NCBI GenBank assembly: GCA_017505535.1
Contig: JAFVPD010000020.1
Span: 1 to 64,000, forward strand
DNA from: Muribaculaceae bacterium
GTDB lineage: Bacteria; Bacteroidota; Bacteroidia; Bacteroidales; Muribaculaceae
Direction of reading: 5' to 3'
DNA: 64,000 nt
Shown: piece after piece, positions 52,509 to 61,408 of the stretch
Layout: every line of letters begins with the position of its first letter
Numbering within the stretch: the first letter of the stretch is position 1
Notes under the pieces: model-generated
What the model was told of the DNA's origin: nothing
The model's database searches: none
What the model saw: only the letters and a program-made list of their open reading frames with translations
Position numbers and translations under genes: made by a program

Positions 52509-54296
52509 TTAATCAAGTTTGAGCACAGCAAGGAATGCTTTTTGGGGCACTTCAACCGAGCCAATTTGCTTCATGCGTTTCTTCCCTTTCTTCTGTTTTT
52601 CCAACAGTTTACGTTTACGCGATATATCACCTCCATAACATTTTGCCGTCACGTCTTTACGCACTGCCTTAATCGTTTCTCGCGCTATGATTTTTGCTCC
52701 AATCGCAGCTTGAATGGCTATGTCAAATTGTTGACGTGGTATTAATTCTTTTAGTTTCTCACACATACGACGGCCAAACGTCACAGCATTGTCGGCATGA
52801 GTCAATGTGCTGAGAGCATCTACACTCTCGCCATTCAACAATATGTCTAACTTCACGAGTTTTGACTCTCTAAAATCATGTATATGATAGTCAAATGATG
52901 CATATCCCTTTGAAATACTCTTGAGTTTATCATAGAAATCAATGACAATTTCACCCAACGGCATATCAAAAATTATCTCCATGCGATTACCCGATATATA
53001 TTCTTGCTTCACAAGCTCTCCTCGTTTGCCAAGGCATAGAGTCATGATAGGGCCAATATAGTCGGCGGCAGTAATTACCGACGCTCTGATATATGGCTCT
53101 TCTATATGATCGATTAGAGTTAAATCGGGTAATCCCGAAGGATTATGAACCTCCATCATTTCGCCTTTTTTGTCATATACTCGATAGGAAACGTTAGGAA
53201 CTGTTGTTATAACGTCCATGTCAAATTCACGACCGAGACGCTCTTGTACAATCTCCATGTGGAGTAGCCCAAGAAATCCACAGCGGAATCCAAAGCCAAG
53301 TGCCATTGACGATTCGGGTTGGAATGTCAATGATGCATCATTCAACTGCAACTTTTCAAGCGAGGCGCGCAAATTTTCAAAATCTTCAGTTTCAATCGGA
53401 TACACCCCCGCAAAGACCATTGGCTTAACCTCCTCAAACCCATCGATTGCCGACGGACATGGCTGTGCTACATGCGTAATAGTATCCCCCACTTTCACCT
53501 CTTTTGAGGTCTTTATGCCTGAAATAATGTAGCCCACATTTCCGGCCGAAAGTTCATTGCAGGGTAGCATATCAAGTTTTAGCACCCCTATTTCATCGGC
53601 ATGATATTCTTTACCGGTGGCCACAAATTTCACAAAATCATTTTTCTTTATGCGTCCATTTACGATTTTAAAATAGGCTATAATCCCGCGAAATGGATTA
53701 AACACCGAGTCAAAAATAAGTGCTTGCAATGGTGCTTCAATATCTCCTTTGGGTGCAGGAACTCGAGTAATTATTGCCTCAAGAATTTCCGGGATACCAA
53801 TACCGGTTTTTCCACTTGCTCGTATAATTTCTTCTCGATCACAACCCAAAAGGTCTATAATTTGGTCTTCGACCTCTTCGGGTTTTGCACTATCAAGATC
53901 CACTTTATTCACAACCGGAATAATTTCAAGGTCATTGTCAATTGCCATATATAGATTGGAAATTGTCTGCGCCTGAATTCCTTGTGATGCATCTACTATG
54001 AGCAATGCTCCCTCACAAGCTGCAATCGAACGTGACACCTCATAGGAGAAGTCAACGTGTCCCGGAGTGTCAATGAGGTTTAATATATATTTCTCATCAT
54101 TGAGAACATACTCCATTTGAATAGCATGGCTCTTAATTGTAATACCACGTTCTCGCTCAAGATCCATGTCATCAAGCACTTGCGCTTGCAAATCTTTTTC
54201 CGAAATGGTCTTGGTATATTCAAGCAGACGATCGGCCAATGTGCTCTTACCGTGGTCGATGTGGGCTATAATGCAAAAGTTACGTATATTTTTCAT
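52509..54296 (-). CDS. lepA: Elongation factor 4 (LepA)
   Basis: 595 residues. GTPase motifs G1 [17 protein letters not shown]2 [13 protein letters not shown]3 [15 protein letters not shown] and G4 NKVD are present, followed by domains II, III, V and the LepA-specific C-terminal domain ([39 protein letters not shown] type). It back-translocates or remodels stalled ribosomes. First gene of a three-gene translation operon with its own promoter at 54344-54373. Confidence 0.97.
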   Translation of the reverse strand: MKNIRNFCIIAHIDHGKSTLADRLLEYTKTISEKDLQAQVLDDMDLERERGITIKSHAIQMEYVLNDEKYILNLIDTPGHVDFSYEVSRSIAACEGALLIVDASQGIQAQTISNLYMAIDNDLEIIPVVNKVDLDSAKPEEVEDQIIDLLGCDREEIIRASGKTGIGIPEILEAIITRVPAPKGDIEAPLQALIFDSVFNPFRGIIAYFKIVNGRIKKNDFVKFVATGKEYHADEIGVLKLDMLPCNELSAGNVGYIISGIKTSKEVKVGDTITHVAQPCPSAIDGFEEVKPMVFAGVYPIETEDFENLRASLEKLQLNDASLTFQPESSMALGFGFRCGFLGLLHMEIVQERLGREFDMDVITTVPNVSYRVYDKKGEMMEVHNPSGLPDLTLIDHIEEPYIRASVITAADYIGPIMTLCLGKRGELVKQEYISGNRMEIIFDMPLGEIVIDFYDKLKSISKGYASFDYHIHDFRESKLVKLDILLNGESVDALSTLTHADNAVTFGRRMCEKLKELIPRQQFDIAIQAAIGAKIIARETIKAVRKDVTAKCYGGDISRKRKLLEKQKKGKKRMKQIGSVEVPQKAFLAVLKLD

Positions 54297-54343
54297 TCTT
54301 GAGAATGTTGCGTTGAATCGTTTGAAACCTACAAATTAAAGTG

Positions 54344-54373
54344 CAAATTTAGCTAAATTATTTCATACAACAA
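54344..54373 (-). promoter_or_regulatory. Promoter of lepA operon
   Basis: Minus strand TTG (54373-54371), 19 bp, TAAATTTG (54351-54344). The -33 element touches the terminator of the upstream gene. Confidence 0.6.
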
Positions 54374-54376
54374 AGA

Positions 54377-54407
54377 GGGTGACGCTCCTCTATTACGAGC
54401 ATCACCC
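54377..54407 (-). terminator. Terminator of leucine-rich-repeat gene
   Basis: GGGTGACGCTC / GAGCATCACCC inverted repeat (one mismatch) with a 9-nt loop, between the LRR gene and the lepA promoter. Confidence 0.65.
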
Positions 54408-54466
54408 TTGACTTCAAATATTAACAATTAGTTACTATCGCAATTATTTATGTTTGATATGTTTCA

Positions 54467-55525
54467 TCAATAGTTCCATCTATATGCGATCATGCGCAAA
54501 TTTGGCGTTGAAAGTGTTCGCAAGTCGGTTATTAGATTGAATCGACAGTTCACAAAAGTCAAAGCCGGGTCAAATGACACATCAAGCGTTGTGAGCTGAT
54601 TATTATTGCAAAGCAATCGTTGCAAGAACGTTTGATTAGAGAGGTTCAATTCGGTCAAATTGTTATACGAACAATCTACAAAAACCAAGCTCGGACAATC
54701 TTCAATGCTCAAAGTGGTCAGATAGTTATAAGAACAAATCAAGTCCATCAACGCGCCACAATTGCGCAACACCAATGAGTTCATGTGATTATCGCTACAC
54801 ATGAGGGTACTCAAAGATGGCAAGCCCGATAAAATCATAGTCGTGATTTGGTTGTCATCGACATTGAGAACCGAGAGGTTTTCCGTACCCAACAAATTTA
54901 GCGTCGTGAGCCTATTATAGCCACAAAACAGATTTTTCAACGCCGTACAACCATCAATCCTTAGATTTTGCAAATGACAGTCTTGGCAATTAAGAGTTTC
55001 AAGCTTCATAGCGCCCGACACGTTCAGATCGACAAACAAGTTGTTGGAACAGTTAATGTTTTTGATTTCGGCTACATCGGCCAAAGTCAACTCGGTCAAG
55101 CGATTTCCTGACACATTGATTTTTGATAGTGACTCACAACCGGTAAAATCAACCGAAGTCAACGCATTACGCGATGCATTAAAGTCAACCAATGCTCCAC
55201 ATCCGGCAAGTGAAATAGATGTGAGCTTGTTGTGTGACACATCTACCGTCTTCAAGGCTGCAAAGCCACTTAAATCAAGTGCGCCGGCTATGTTTTTGTG
55301 TTTCCAATCAATCGCTGTTACATGGTTGTTTTCAATCGTCACACCCTTCCATAGCGACGGATTTCTCATGTCGGGAATTTGCAGAACCTGAGCATTTGTA
55401 ACTCCTTTTTCTGAAGTCATAGCTAAAAATGATTGCAACTGTTTAAGTTCATTTTTGGCAATTTTTTGAGCTGAAACCGTCACACATCCCATTATGACGA
55501 GAATCAATAAAAGTGTCTTTTTCAT
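54467..55525 (-). CDS. Exported leucine-rich-repeat protein
   Basis: The start at ATG 55525 gives 352 residues with a signal peptide (MKKTLLLILVIMGCVTVSAQ). From about residue 75 onward the protein is a solenoid of 20-22-residue repeats of the form L-x-x-L-D/N-V/C-S-x-N-x-L-T-x-L (LKTVDVSHNKLTSISLAGC, LSKINVSGNRLTEL, LETLNCQDCHLQNLRIDGC), about 12 in all. This is the internalin/BspA-like type with a cysteine-rich ladder. There is no T9SS tail. It may bind proteins at the cell surface. A leader hairpin sits just upstream of the start. Confidence 0.85.
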   Translation of the reverse strand: MKKTLLLILVIMGCVTVSAQKIAKNELKQLQSFLAMTSEKGVTNAQVLQIPDMRNPSLWKGVTIENNHVTAIDWKHKNIAGALDLSGFAALKTVDVSHNKLTSISLAGCGALVDFNASRNALTSVDFTGCESLSKINVSGNRLTELTLADVAEIKNINCSNNLFVDLNVSGAMKLETLNCQDCHLQNLRIDGCTALKNLFCGYNRLTTLNLLGTENLSVLNVDDNQITTMILSGLPSLSTLMCSDNHMNSLVLRNCGALMDLICSYNYLTTLSIEDCPSLVFVDCSYNNLTELNLSNQTFLQRLLCNNNQLTTLDVSFDPALTFVNCRFNLITDLRTLSTPNLRMIAYRWNY

Positions 55526-55533
55526 ATTAAAAT

Positions 55534-55573
55534 GTTTGGTTACGTGTTTATTCCCTAAACAACATAACCAAAC
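55534..55573 (-). promoter_or_regulatory. Leader hairpin of LRR gene
   Basis: GTTTGGTTA / TAACCAAAC (9 bp) with an inner GTTTA / TAAAC helix, ending 8 nt before the ATG at 55525. It resembles in place, not in sequence, the leader hairpin at 50571. Confidence 0.45.
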
Positions 55574-55600
55574 AAAAGGTTTCAAAAAACAAAAATTTAT

Positions 55601-55684
55601 TTAGGGAACTTCTAAAAATTGCTTTGTGATGATTTGTGAAATTTTATTTGAAGGTATTTCCCGAAATTTATAGAATTTCCCTTA
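55601..55684. mobile_element. Short MITE-like copy with both ends
   Basis: Left end TTAGGGAACTTCTAAAAATT (55601-55620) and right end AATTTATAGAATTTCCCTTA (55665-55684) match the ends of the 203-bp element at 21948, and the left 55 bp follow it closely. It looks like an internally deleted 84-bp derivative. Confidence 0.6.
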
Positions 55685-55701
55685 TTTAATCTCTTATTTC
55701 T

Positions 55702-56400
55702 TTAAAATTCAAATCGAACAATTCTCTGCCGACACTCTTCATATTTTGCTCTATTGAATTTATACTTTCGGGGTACGCGTGTTGGTGTATTTTCTGCTCG
55801 ATCATCAACCGACTCAAGTATGCCGGTTTTTCGCATCTTCCCAGCAAAATTTCGTCGGTCAAATTTCACCCCCAATATTGTTTCATACAAATGTTGCAAC
55901 ATTGGCATTGTAAACACCTCCGGGAGCAAATCAAATCCTATTGGCTCAAAATAAATTCGCTCTCGCAAATATTTATATGCCGCATCTACTATGAGCTGAT
56001 GATCAAAGGCCAACTGTGGCAATCGCTCTACCGAAAACCACGATGCTTCAGCTGCATCATCGCCACCCTTCACCTCCGACAAGCGAACAAGCGCACAATA
56101 TGATATCGTGACCACTCGTTCCCGAGGGTCTCTATCCACGCCTGTAAATGCATGAAACTGACGCACCTCCACATTGTTCAGGCCAGTTTCTTCACACAAT
56201 TCCCTCTTGGCACATTCTTCTGCCGTCTCATCAATGCGCATAAAACCTCCGGGCAATGCCCATTTACCCTTATATGGTTCTATACCTCGCTCAATTAATA
56301 ATAATTTTAAATCGCTACCATCATATCCAAAAATCACACAATCTGTCGTAACTGCCGGATGTGGATATTTATAGCAATACATTTTATCCGTTTCCATCAT
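55702..56400 (-). CDS. NrtR-like Nudix-domain regulator
   Basis: 232 residues. Residues 15-140 form a Nudix domain whose box (51-74) has the exact G-x5-E-x7-R-E-x-x-E-E-x-G spacing, so hydrolase activity cannot be excluded. Residues 150-232 form a winged-helix DNA-binding domain (MLQHLYETILGVKFDRRNFAGKMRK...RKYKFNRAKYEE) as in NrtR and in the arabinose regulator AraR of Bacteroides thetaiotaomicron. The ligand could be a sugar or an NAD metabolite; no sugar or NAD genes flank it. Alone, with its own promoter. Confidence 0.85.
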   Translation of the reverse strand: MMETDKMYCYKYPHPAVTTDCVIFGYDGSDLKLLLIERGIEPYKGKWALPGGFMRIDETAEECAKRELCEETGLNNVEVRQFHAFTGVDRDPRERVVTISYCALVRLSEVKGGDDAAEASWFSVERLPQLAFDHQLIVDAAYKYLRERIYFEPIGFDLLPEVFTMPMLQHLYETILGVKFDRRNFAGKMRKTGILESVDDRAENTPTRVPRKYKFNRAKYEECRQRIVRFEF

Positions 56401-56415
56401 TTATAATTTTAGTTA

Positions 56416-56446
56416 CAAATATACTATTTTGAACTTCATGCAACAA
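56416..56446 (-). promoter_or_regulatory. Promoter of NrtR-like gene
   Basis: Minus strand TTG (56446-56444), 20 bp, TATATTTG (56423-56416). Confidence 0.6.
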
Positions 56447-56570
56447 ATTTATTGCGTGAATTTCACTCAATCTCTTACGTAAACAAATTTTCTGCCTTTA
56501 ATTTCACATCTTAATATTCATAAATATTTCCTCATCGTTAAACCTTATGATAAAATTTCTGTCAATAATT

Positions 56571-56600
56571 TTGACATTTCACATTTAATTGTTAATTTTG
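56571..56600 (+). promoter_or_regulatory. Promoter of rprXY-like operon
   Basis: TTG (56571-56573), 19 bp, TAATTTTG (56593-56600), about 130 nt before ATG 56732. The rest of the 56401-56731 gap is A/T-rich and holds only the divergent Nudix promoter. Confidence 0.6.
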
Positions 56601-56731
56601 ACGCGTAATGTTAAAAACCAACTGATGCAAATTCAGTTCAAACGAAACATTTAACGATATTAGTTGTTAACATAATTAGATTTAAACATCTCAATTATAG
56701 ACCTATTAAACTAAACTCGGAACAAAGAATC

Positions 56732-58231
56732 ATGAAAAAATCTACCATTTGGTTCTTGACAATAATAATGGCCCTCACTTTCTTGGGACTACTTTATATA
56801 CAAATAATGTATATGAAGAACATGGTGCGCATGCGTGAAGACCAATTTACCGAAGGCATTAAACGTAGTCTATATAGTGTCATTACCTCTCTTGAGCAAG
56901 ACGAAGCTAAATATTTTCTCGAAGAAGATGCCTCACAAATTAAAGAATCATCTAAATACCTCCCTCAATCGGGCGGTATATCCTACTCCATAACAACCCC
57001 AAGCGGTGTTGAAGCCGACCTAACTATTAAAGGAGACCTACACCTTTCGACCGAGCGCAACGAATTTGGCAACCAATATCAATCAATGCACGAGGTCATC
57101 AAAGAACAATACCTCTACCAAAAAGGATTACTCAACGAAGTAATCATCAAAATTATCAGCCAGGCAAACAATCGACCCATCGAACAACGGGCCGACTCGG
57201 CTATCGTGAGCGGATACCTACATTCCGAACTAACAAACAACGGCCTTAACCTCCCATTTGAATTTGCCGTAGTCAACCGCAACGGAATTTCAATTTATCA
57301 AACAGCTGGATATAATCCCGCCGAAACCACTCGCGACAACACATTTGTACAAACTCTCTTCCCAAACGACCCCTCAAGCAAAATCAACTACCTTAAAGTA
57401 TATTTCCCTACAAAACAGGACTATATTTTCTCCTCAATAAAATTCATGATACCGTCATTTGTCTTCACCTTTATTCTGTTGGTAATTTTCCTTTACACAA
57501 TTATCATTGCATTCCGACAGAAAAAACTCACTGAAATGAAAAATGACTTCATAAACAACATGACTCATGAATTCAAAACCCCCATTTCGACCATTTCACT
57601 TGCTGCACAAATGCTCAATGACGATGCTGTGCGCAAGTCTCAATCAACCTTGCAACACATCTCTAATGTGATTAACGACGAAACAAAACGTCTGAGATTT
57701 CAAGTTGAAAAAGTATTGCAAATGTCAATGTTCGAACGTCAAAAAGCAACACTAAAACTTCAAGACGTCAACGCCAACGTCGTCATTGACAACATAATTC
57801 ACACATTCAAACTCAAAGTTGAAAAATATGGCGGCAAACTCACCGCCAACCTCAACGCCGACGATGCAATTATCAACGTCGATGAAATGCACTTCACCAA
57901 CGTAATCTTCAACCTGCTTGACAATGCAGTTAAATATCGACGCGAAGACGTCCCATTAGAGCTCACTGCATCAACCAACGAGCTTCCCGGCAATCGCCTC
58001 GAAATAACTATCAGCGACAACGGAATCGGAATAAAAAAAGAAGACCTCAAAAAAATATTTGACAAATTCTACCGCGTATCAACCGGAAACCGCCACGACG
58101 TTAAAGGCTTTGGACTCGGTCTCGCCTACGTTCACAAAATGGTCCACGAACTCGGCGGAGACATTCGCGTTGAAAGCGAACTAAATGTAGGAACAAAATT
58201 TATAATTATATTACCTCTAACTAAAAATTAA
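56732..58231 (+). CDS. rprX: Sensor histidine kinase, RprX-like
   Basis: 499 residues. Membrane span 1 (about 6-24), a periplasmic sensor region (25-240) and span 2 (about 241-264), then HisKA with MTHEFKTPISTI (phosphorylated His), the N-box FNLLDNAVKY and G-boxes SDNGIGIKKED and GFGLGLAYVHKMV. The pairing and length fit the RprX/RprY system of Bacteroides fragilis, which affects tetracycline response and envelope or oxidative stress genes. Followed after 7 bp by its response regulator. Confidence 0.85.
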   Translation: MKKSTIWFLTIIMALTFLGLLYIQIMYMKNMVRMREDQFTEGIKRSLYSVITSLEQDEAKYFLEEDASQIKESSKYLPQSGGISYSITTPSGVEADLTIKGDLHLSTERNEFGNQYQSMHEVIKEQYLYQKGLLNEVIIKIISQANNRPIEQRADSAIVSGYLHSELTNNGLNLPFEFAVVNRNGISIYQTAGYNPAETTRDNTFVQTLFPNDPSSKINYLKVYFPTKQDYIFSSIKFMIPSFVFTFILLVIFLYTIIIAFRQKKLTEMKNDFINNMTHEFKTPISTISLAAQMLNDDAVRKSQSTLQHISNVINDETKRLRFQVEKVLQMSMFERQKATLKLQDVNANVVIDNIIHTFKLKVEKYGGKLTANLNADDAIINVDEMHFTNVIFNLLDNAVKYRREDVPLELTASTNELPGNRLEITISDNGIGIKKEDLKKIFDKFYRVSTGNRHDVKGFGLGLAYVHKMVHELGGDIRVESELNVGTKFIIILPLTKN

Positions 58232-58238
58232 GACAATT

Positions 58239-58943
58239 ATGGAAGAACGTTTGCGTATCCTTTTATGTGAAGACGACGAGAATCTCGGCATGTTGCTCAG
58301 AGAATATCTCCAAGCCAAAGGTTTCAATGCCGACCTTTTTGCCGATGGCGAAAGCGGCTACAAAGCATTCCTTAAAGGCAAATATGACCTTTGTGTACTT
58401 GACGTGATGATGCCTAAAAAAGACGGATTCACTCTCGCTCAAGAAATCCGCACTGTTAACAGCGAAGTCCCCATCATCTTCCTAACAGCTAAATCGCTCA
58501 AAGAAGATATCCTTGAAGGTTTCAAAATTGGAGCCGACGATTATATCACTAAACCTTTCTCAATGGAAGAACTCGTGTTCCGCATTGAAGCAATCTTGCG
58601 ACGTGTAAAAGGCAAAAAAGGCAAAGAAATCACTATGTACAAAATTGGTAAGTTCACCTTCGACACTCAAAAACAAGTGTTGATGATCGACGACAAAATG
58701 ACTAAACTCACCACCAAAGAATCAGAACTTCTTAGCCTGCTTTGCGCTCACGTGAATGAAATTCTTGAACGCAACTTTGCGCTCAAAACAATTTGGATCG
58801 ACGACAACTACTTCAACGCTCGTAGCATGGACGTGTACATCACCAAATTGCGCAAACACCTCAAAGATGATCCTCAAATCGAAATCATCAACATTCACGG
58901 CAAAGGCTACAAACTCATTGCCCCCGAAGTTGACAACAAGTAA
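58239..58943 (+). CDS. rprY: OmpR-family response regulator, RprY-like
   Basis: 234 residues. The receiver domain has the acidic pair in ILLCEDDENLG, the phospho-acceptor Asp in CVLDVMMPKKDG and the conserved Lys in YITKPFSMEEL; the C-terminal winged helix (LTTKESELLSLL...MDVYITKLRKHL) binds DNA. MEERLRILLCEDDENLGMLL is the usual RprY start. It is encoded in one operon with the kinase and is followed by a terminator. Confidence 0.9.
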   Translation: MEERLRILLCEDDENLGMLLREYLQAKGFNADLFADGESGYKAFLKGKYDLCVLDVMMPKKDGFTLAQEIRTVNSEVPIIFLTAKSLKEDILEGFKIGADDYITKPFSMEELVFRIEAILRRVKGKKGKEITMYKIGKFTFDTQKQVLMIDDKMTKLTTKESELLSLLCAHVNEILERNFALKTIWIDDNYFNARSMDVYITKLRKHLKDDPQIEIINIHGKGYKLIAPEVDNK

Positions 58944-58961
58944 GACCCATCAACCTCAATC

Positions 58962-59000
58962 AACAGGCGGAACCATCACAGTTCCGCCTGTTGATTTTTT
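58962..59000 (+). terminator. Terminator of rprXY-like operon
   Basis: AACAGGCGGAAC / GTTCCGCCTGTT (12-bp perfect inverted repeat, 7-nt loop) followed by GATTTTTTAC. Confidence 0.93.
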
Positions 59001-59017
59001 ACTAACAATCCATTCCC

Positions 59018-59447
59018 CTCAAAAAACCTGTCTTTATGTTCTTTTGTCCCCAAAAACAGCTGCTCCCTTGATGCAGGGAAGCTGAGCACTTCCCCTATTG
59101 TAGGGGAAGTGGGTCGCAGACCCGTAGGGGTATTGACTGAGGGATACTAAATAGGCATTAGCAACTGTCGCTCAAAAAACCTGTCCTTATGTTCTTCTGT
59201 CTCAACCAGCTGTCCACCTAATATAGGGGGACGAGACCGAGCATTGCGAGGTCGGAGGGGGTAAATATCTGCTTATAGAATCGTGCGAAGCACGGGACGC
59301 GAAGCGAAAAAATAACCGAGGGTAGAGCGAAGCGATACCCCCGGCACGGCACACCACACCCACCAAAGCAAGCGTCTGAAAGACGCGAATTAAACCATCA
59401 TTAAAACAACCTACCTCAAAAAACCTGTCCTTATGTTCTTCTGTCTC
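59018..59447. repeat. Cluster of dispersed intergenic repeats
   Basis: The motif CTCAAAAAACCTGTCCTTAT plus GTTCTTCTGTCTC occurs three times (59018-59050, 59171-59203, 59415-59447). The stretch after the first copy (cagctgctcccttgatgcag...gggatact) is the diverged inverse of the repeat at 42-161. The cluster fills most of the 668-bp gap between the terminator and the GH9 promoter; no gene is seen in it. Confidence 0.65.
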
Positions 59448-59556
59448 CAAAAACCACCACTCCCATTCTGTCTAACAAAAACCTATATCAAAAACTAAAG
59501 CACACTGTCGATACAACGATTGTTAATGCAATTATTGCGGTTTTTAGACTTATATG

Positions 59557-59587
59557 TTGGTTATGGGTAGGAGTTTTTGTAACTTTA
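59557..59587 (+). promoter_or_regulatory. Promoter of GH9 gene
   Basis: TTG (59557-59559), 20 bp, TAACTTTA (59580-59587; last base differs from consensus), 25 bp before the ATG. Confidence 0.5.
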
Positions 59588-59611
59588 CAATCCCAAATCA
59601 ACAGATAGGAA

Positions 59612-61405
59612 ATGAAGAGATATATAATATCCATAGGAACAATACTTGCATCGGTGGCAACGATGATGGCGCAAAATGTGATACGAGTCAACCAGATGGG
59701 TTATCTTGAAGACGACATCAAAGTAGCTGTTATGCTTGTTGATAAAGACACAATCTCTCCCCAAGATTTCAGTCAAATCAAGATTATCAACACCTCCACC
59801 AATGAATCGCATCATGTTGACCGAGTCACACAGACCCAGGCTTGGGAGCCTATGGTCCAATCGCTACGCATCGACTTTAGCACAACAACCGAGCCCGGCC
59901 AATATTACATCGAGGCCTTAGGTACAAAATCAAGCATTATAACTATCGGCAATGACACCTATAAAGGAGCCCACGAAATACCATTGTACTACATGCGTCA
60001 GCAACGATGTGGCTATAATCCCTCATTAAACGACTCTTGCCACACCCATGATGGGCGACTTGTGCTGAGTGGCAATGACGATGGCCAATATGTCGATGTA
60101 ACAGGTGGTTGGCACGATGCATCTGACTATTTGCAGTATCTCACCACCTCGGCCAATGCCGTGTATCAAATGCTCTTTGCCTACACCCAATCACCAACCG
60201 TATGGGGCGATTCATTTGATGCAACAGGTCGTAAAGGCGCCAACGGGGTGCCCGACATTCTTGACGAAGCTCGGTGGGGCTTGCAATGGATGTTGAAGAT
60301 GAATCCTAACGACACATTGTTTTTGAATCAGATTGCTGATGATCGTGACCACCGATTTGCCGGATTACCTGCCGACGACCCCGTTGATTACGGTTGGGGC
60401 GAAGGCAAGGAGCGTCCTGTATATCCCTGTTGCGGACGGCCCTATGGATTACAAGGCAACTACAACGACAGCAAAGGCTTAGCATCGTCTGTCGGAAAAT
60501 TCAGTTCATCATTCGGATTGGGCGCAAAAGTATTTGAAACAATCGATGCTGATTTTGCAGCAGAGCTACGCCTCCGAGCCATAAACGCCTACAACGTGGC
60601 AAAGGCCAATCCGGGTGCTTGCCAAACAGCCCCATGCGTCTCACCCTATTATTATGAGGAAGACAACTATGTTGACGACATGGAGCTTGCCGCAACTCAA
60701 ATGTACCAATCTACCGGCGACCCGCGCTATTTGCTCGACGCAGTGGAATATGGACGCCAAGAGCCCGTGACTCCTTGGATGGGAGCCGACTCGGCCCATC
60801 ATTATCAATGGTATCCGTTTGTTAACATCGGTCATGCCATGTTAGCCATGGACCGCAACAAAAAAGTGAGCGAGGAATTCATACGTAATATGCGTTCAGG
60901 CTTGCAACGAGTAGCCGACAGAGCCAACGGCAATGCATTCATGCACGGCATTCCCTTTATTTGGTGCTCAAACAATCTCACCGTGGCATTCATAACCCAG
61001 GCAATGCTCTATCGTGAAATAACCGGCGACAACTCCTACCGCGAAATTGAAACAGCCATGCGCGATTGGCTGTTTGGCGTTAATCCATGGGGCAAATGCA
61101 TGATTGTGGGACTTCCTCTCGACGGCGATTATCCCCGCGACCCCCACTCTGCCCTCACCAATTTGCATCAAATTCAAGTGACCGGCGGCATTGTAGATGG
61201 GCCAGTATATGGCAACATCTTCAACTCGTTAAAGGGCGTGCACCTACGCAATGAGGATAAATATGCACGTTTTCAAAACAGCATAGTTGTTTATCACGAT
61301 GACTATGCCGATTATTCGACCAACGAGCCAACTATGGACGGGACAGCCTCCACAACATTCTTCTTAGGAAAACTTGCTTCTAAAACTTTAACCGACAAGA
61401 AATAA
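59612..61405 (+). CDS. Glycoside hydrolase family 9 (CelD-type) enzyme
   Basis: 597 residues with a signal peptide cut near MMAQ (20). An N-terminal Ig-like CelD_N domain (22-112) precedes the GH9 (alpha/alpha)6 barrel. GGWHDASDY carries the catalytic base pair Asp169/Asp172, the substrate-binding YPRDPHSALT region is present, and the general acid is Glu572 in STNEPTMDG. GH9 enzymes cut beta-1,4 glucans or related glycans. No SusCD pair or other CAZyme flanks it, so it is not part of a polysaccharide-utilisation locus visible here. The M23 peptidase gene follows after 3 bp. Confidence 0.92.
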   Translation: MKRYIISIGTILASVATMMAQNVIRVNQMGYLEDDIKVAVMLVDKDTISPQDFSQIKIINTSTNESHHVDRVTQTQAWEPMVQSLRIDFSTTTEPGQYYIEALGTKSSIITIGNDTYKGAHEIPLYYMRQQRCGYNPSLNDSCHTHDGRLVLSGNDDGQYVDVTGGWHDASDYLQYLTTSANAVYQMLFAYTQSPTVWGDSFDATGRKGANGVPDILDEARWGLQWMLKMNPNDTLFLNQIADDRDHRFAGLPADDPVDYGWGEGKERPVYPCCGRPYGLQGNYNDSKGLASSVGKFSSSFGLGAKVFETIDADFAAELRLRAINAYNVAKANPGACQTAPCVSPYYYEEDNYVDDMELAATQMYQSTGDPRYLLDAVEYGRQEPVTPWMGADSAHHYQWYPFVNIGHAMLAMDRNKKVSEEFIRNMRSGLQRVADRANGNAFMHGIPFIWCSNNLTVAFITQAMLYREITGDNSYREIETAMRDWLFGVNPWGKCMIVGLPLDGDYPRDPHSALTNLHQIQVTGGIVDGPVYGNIFNSLKGVHLRNEDKYARFQNSIVVYHDDYADYSTNEPTMDGTASTTFFLGKLASKTLTDKK

Positions 61406-61408
61406 ACT

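Noticed and set aside
59018..59447. Possible CRISPR-like array of 33-bp repeats
   Set aside because: Only three copies at irregular 153- and 244-bp spacing and no cas genes nearby.
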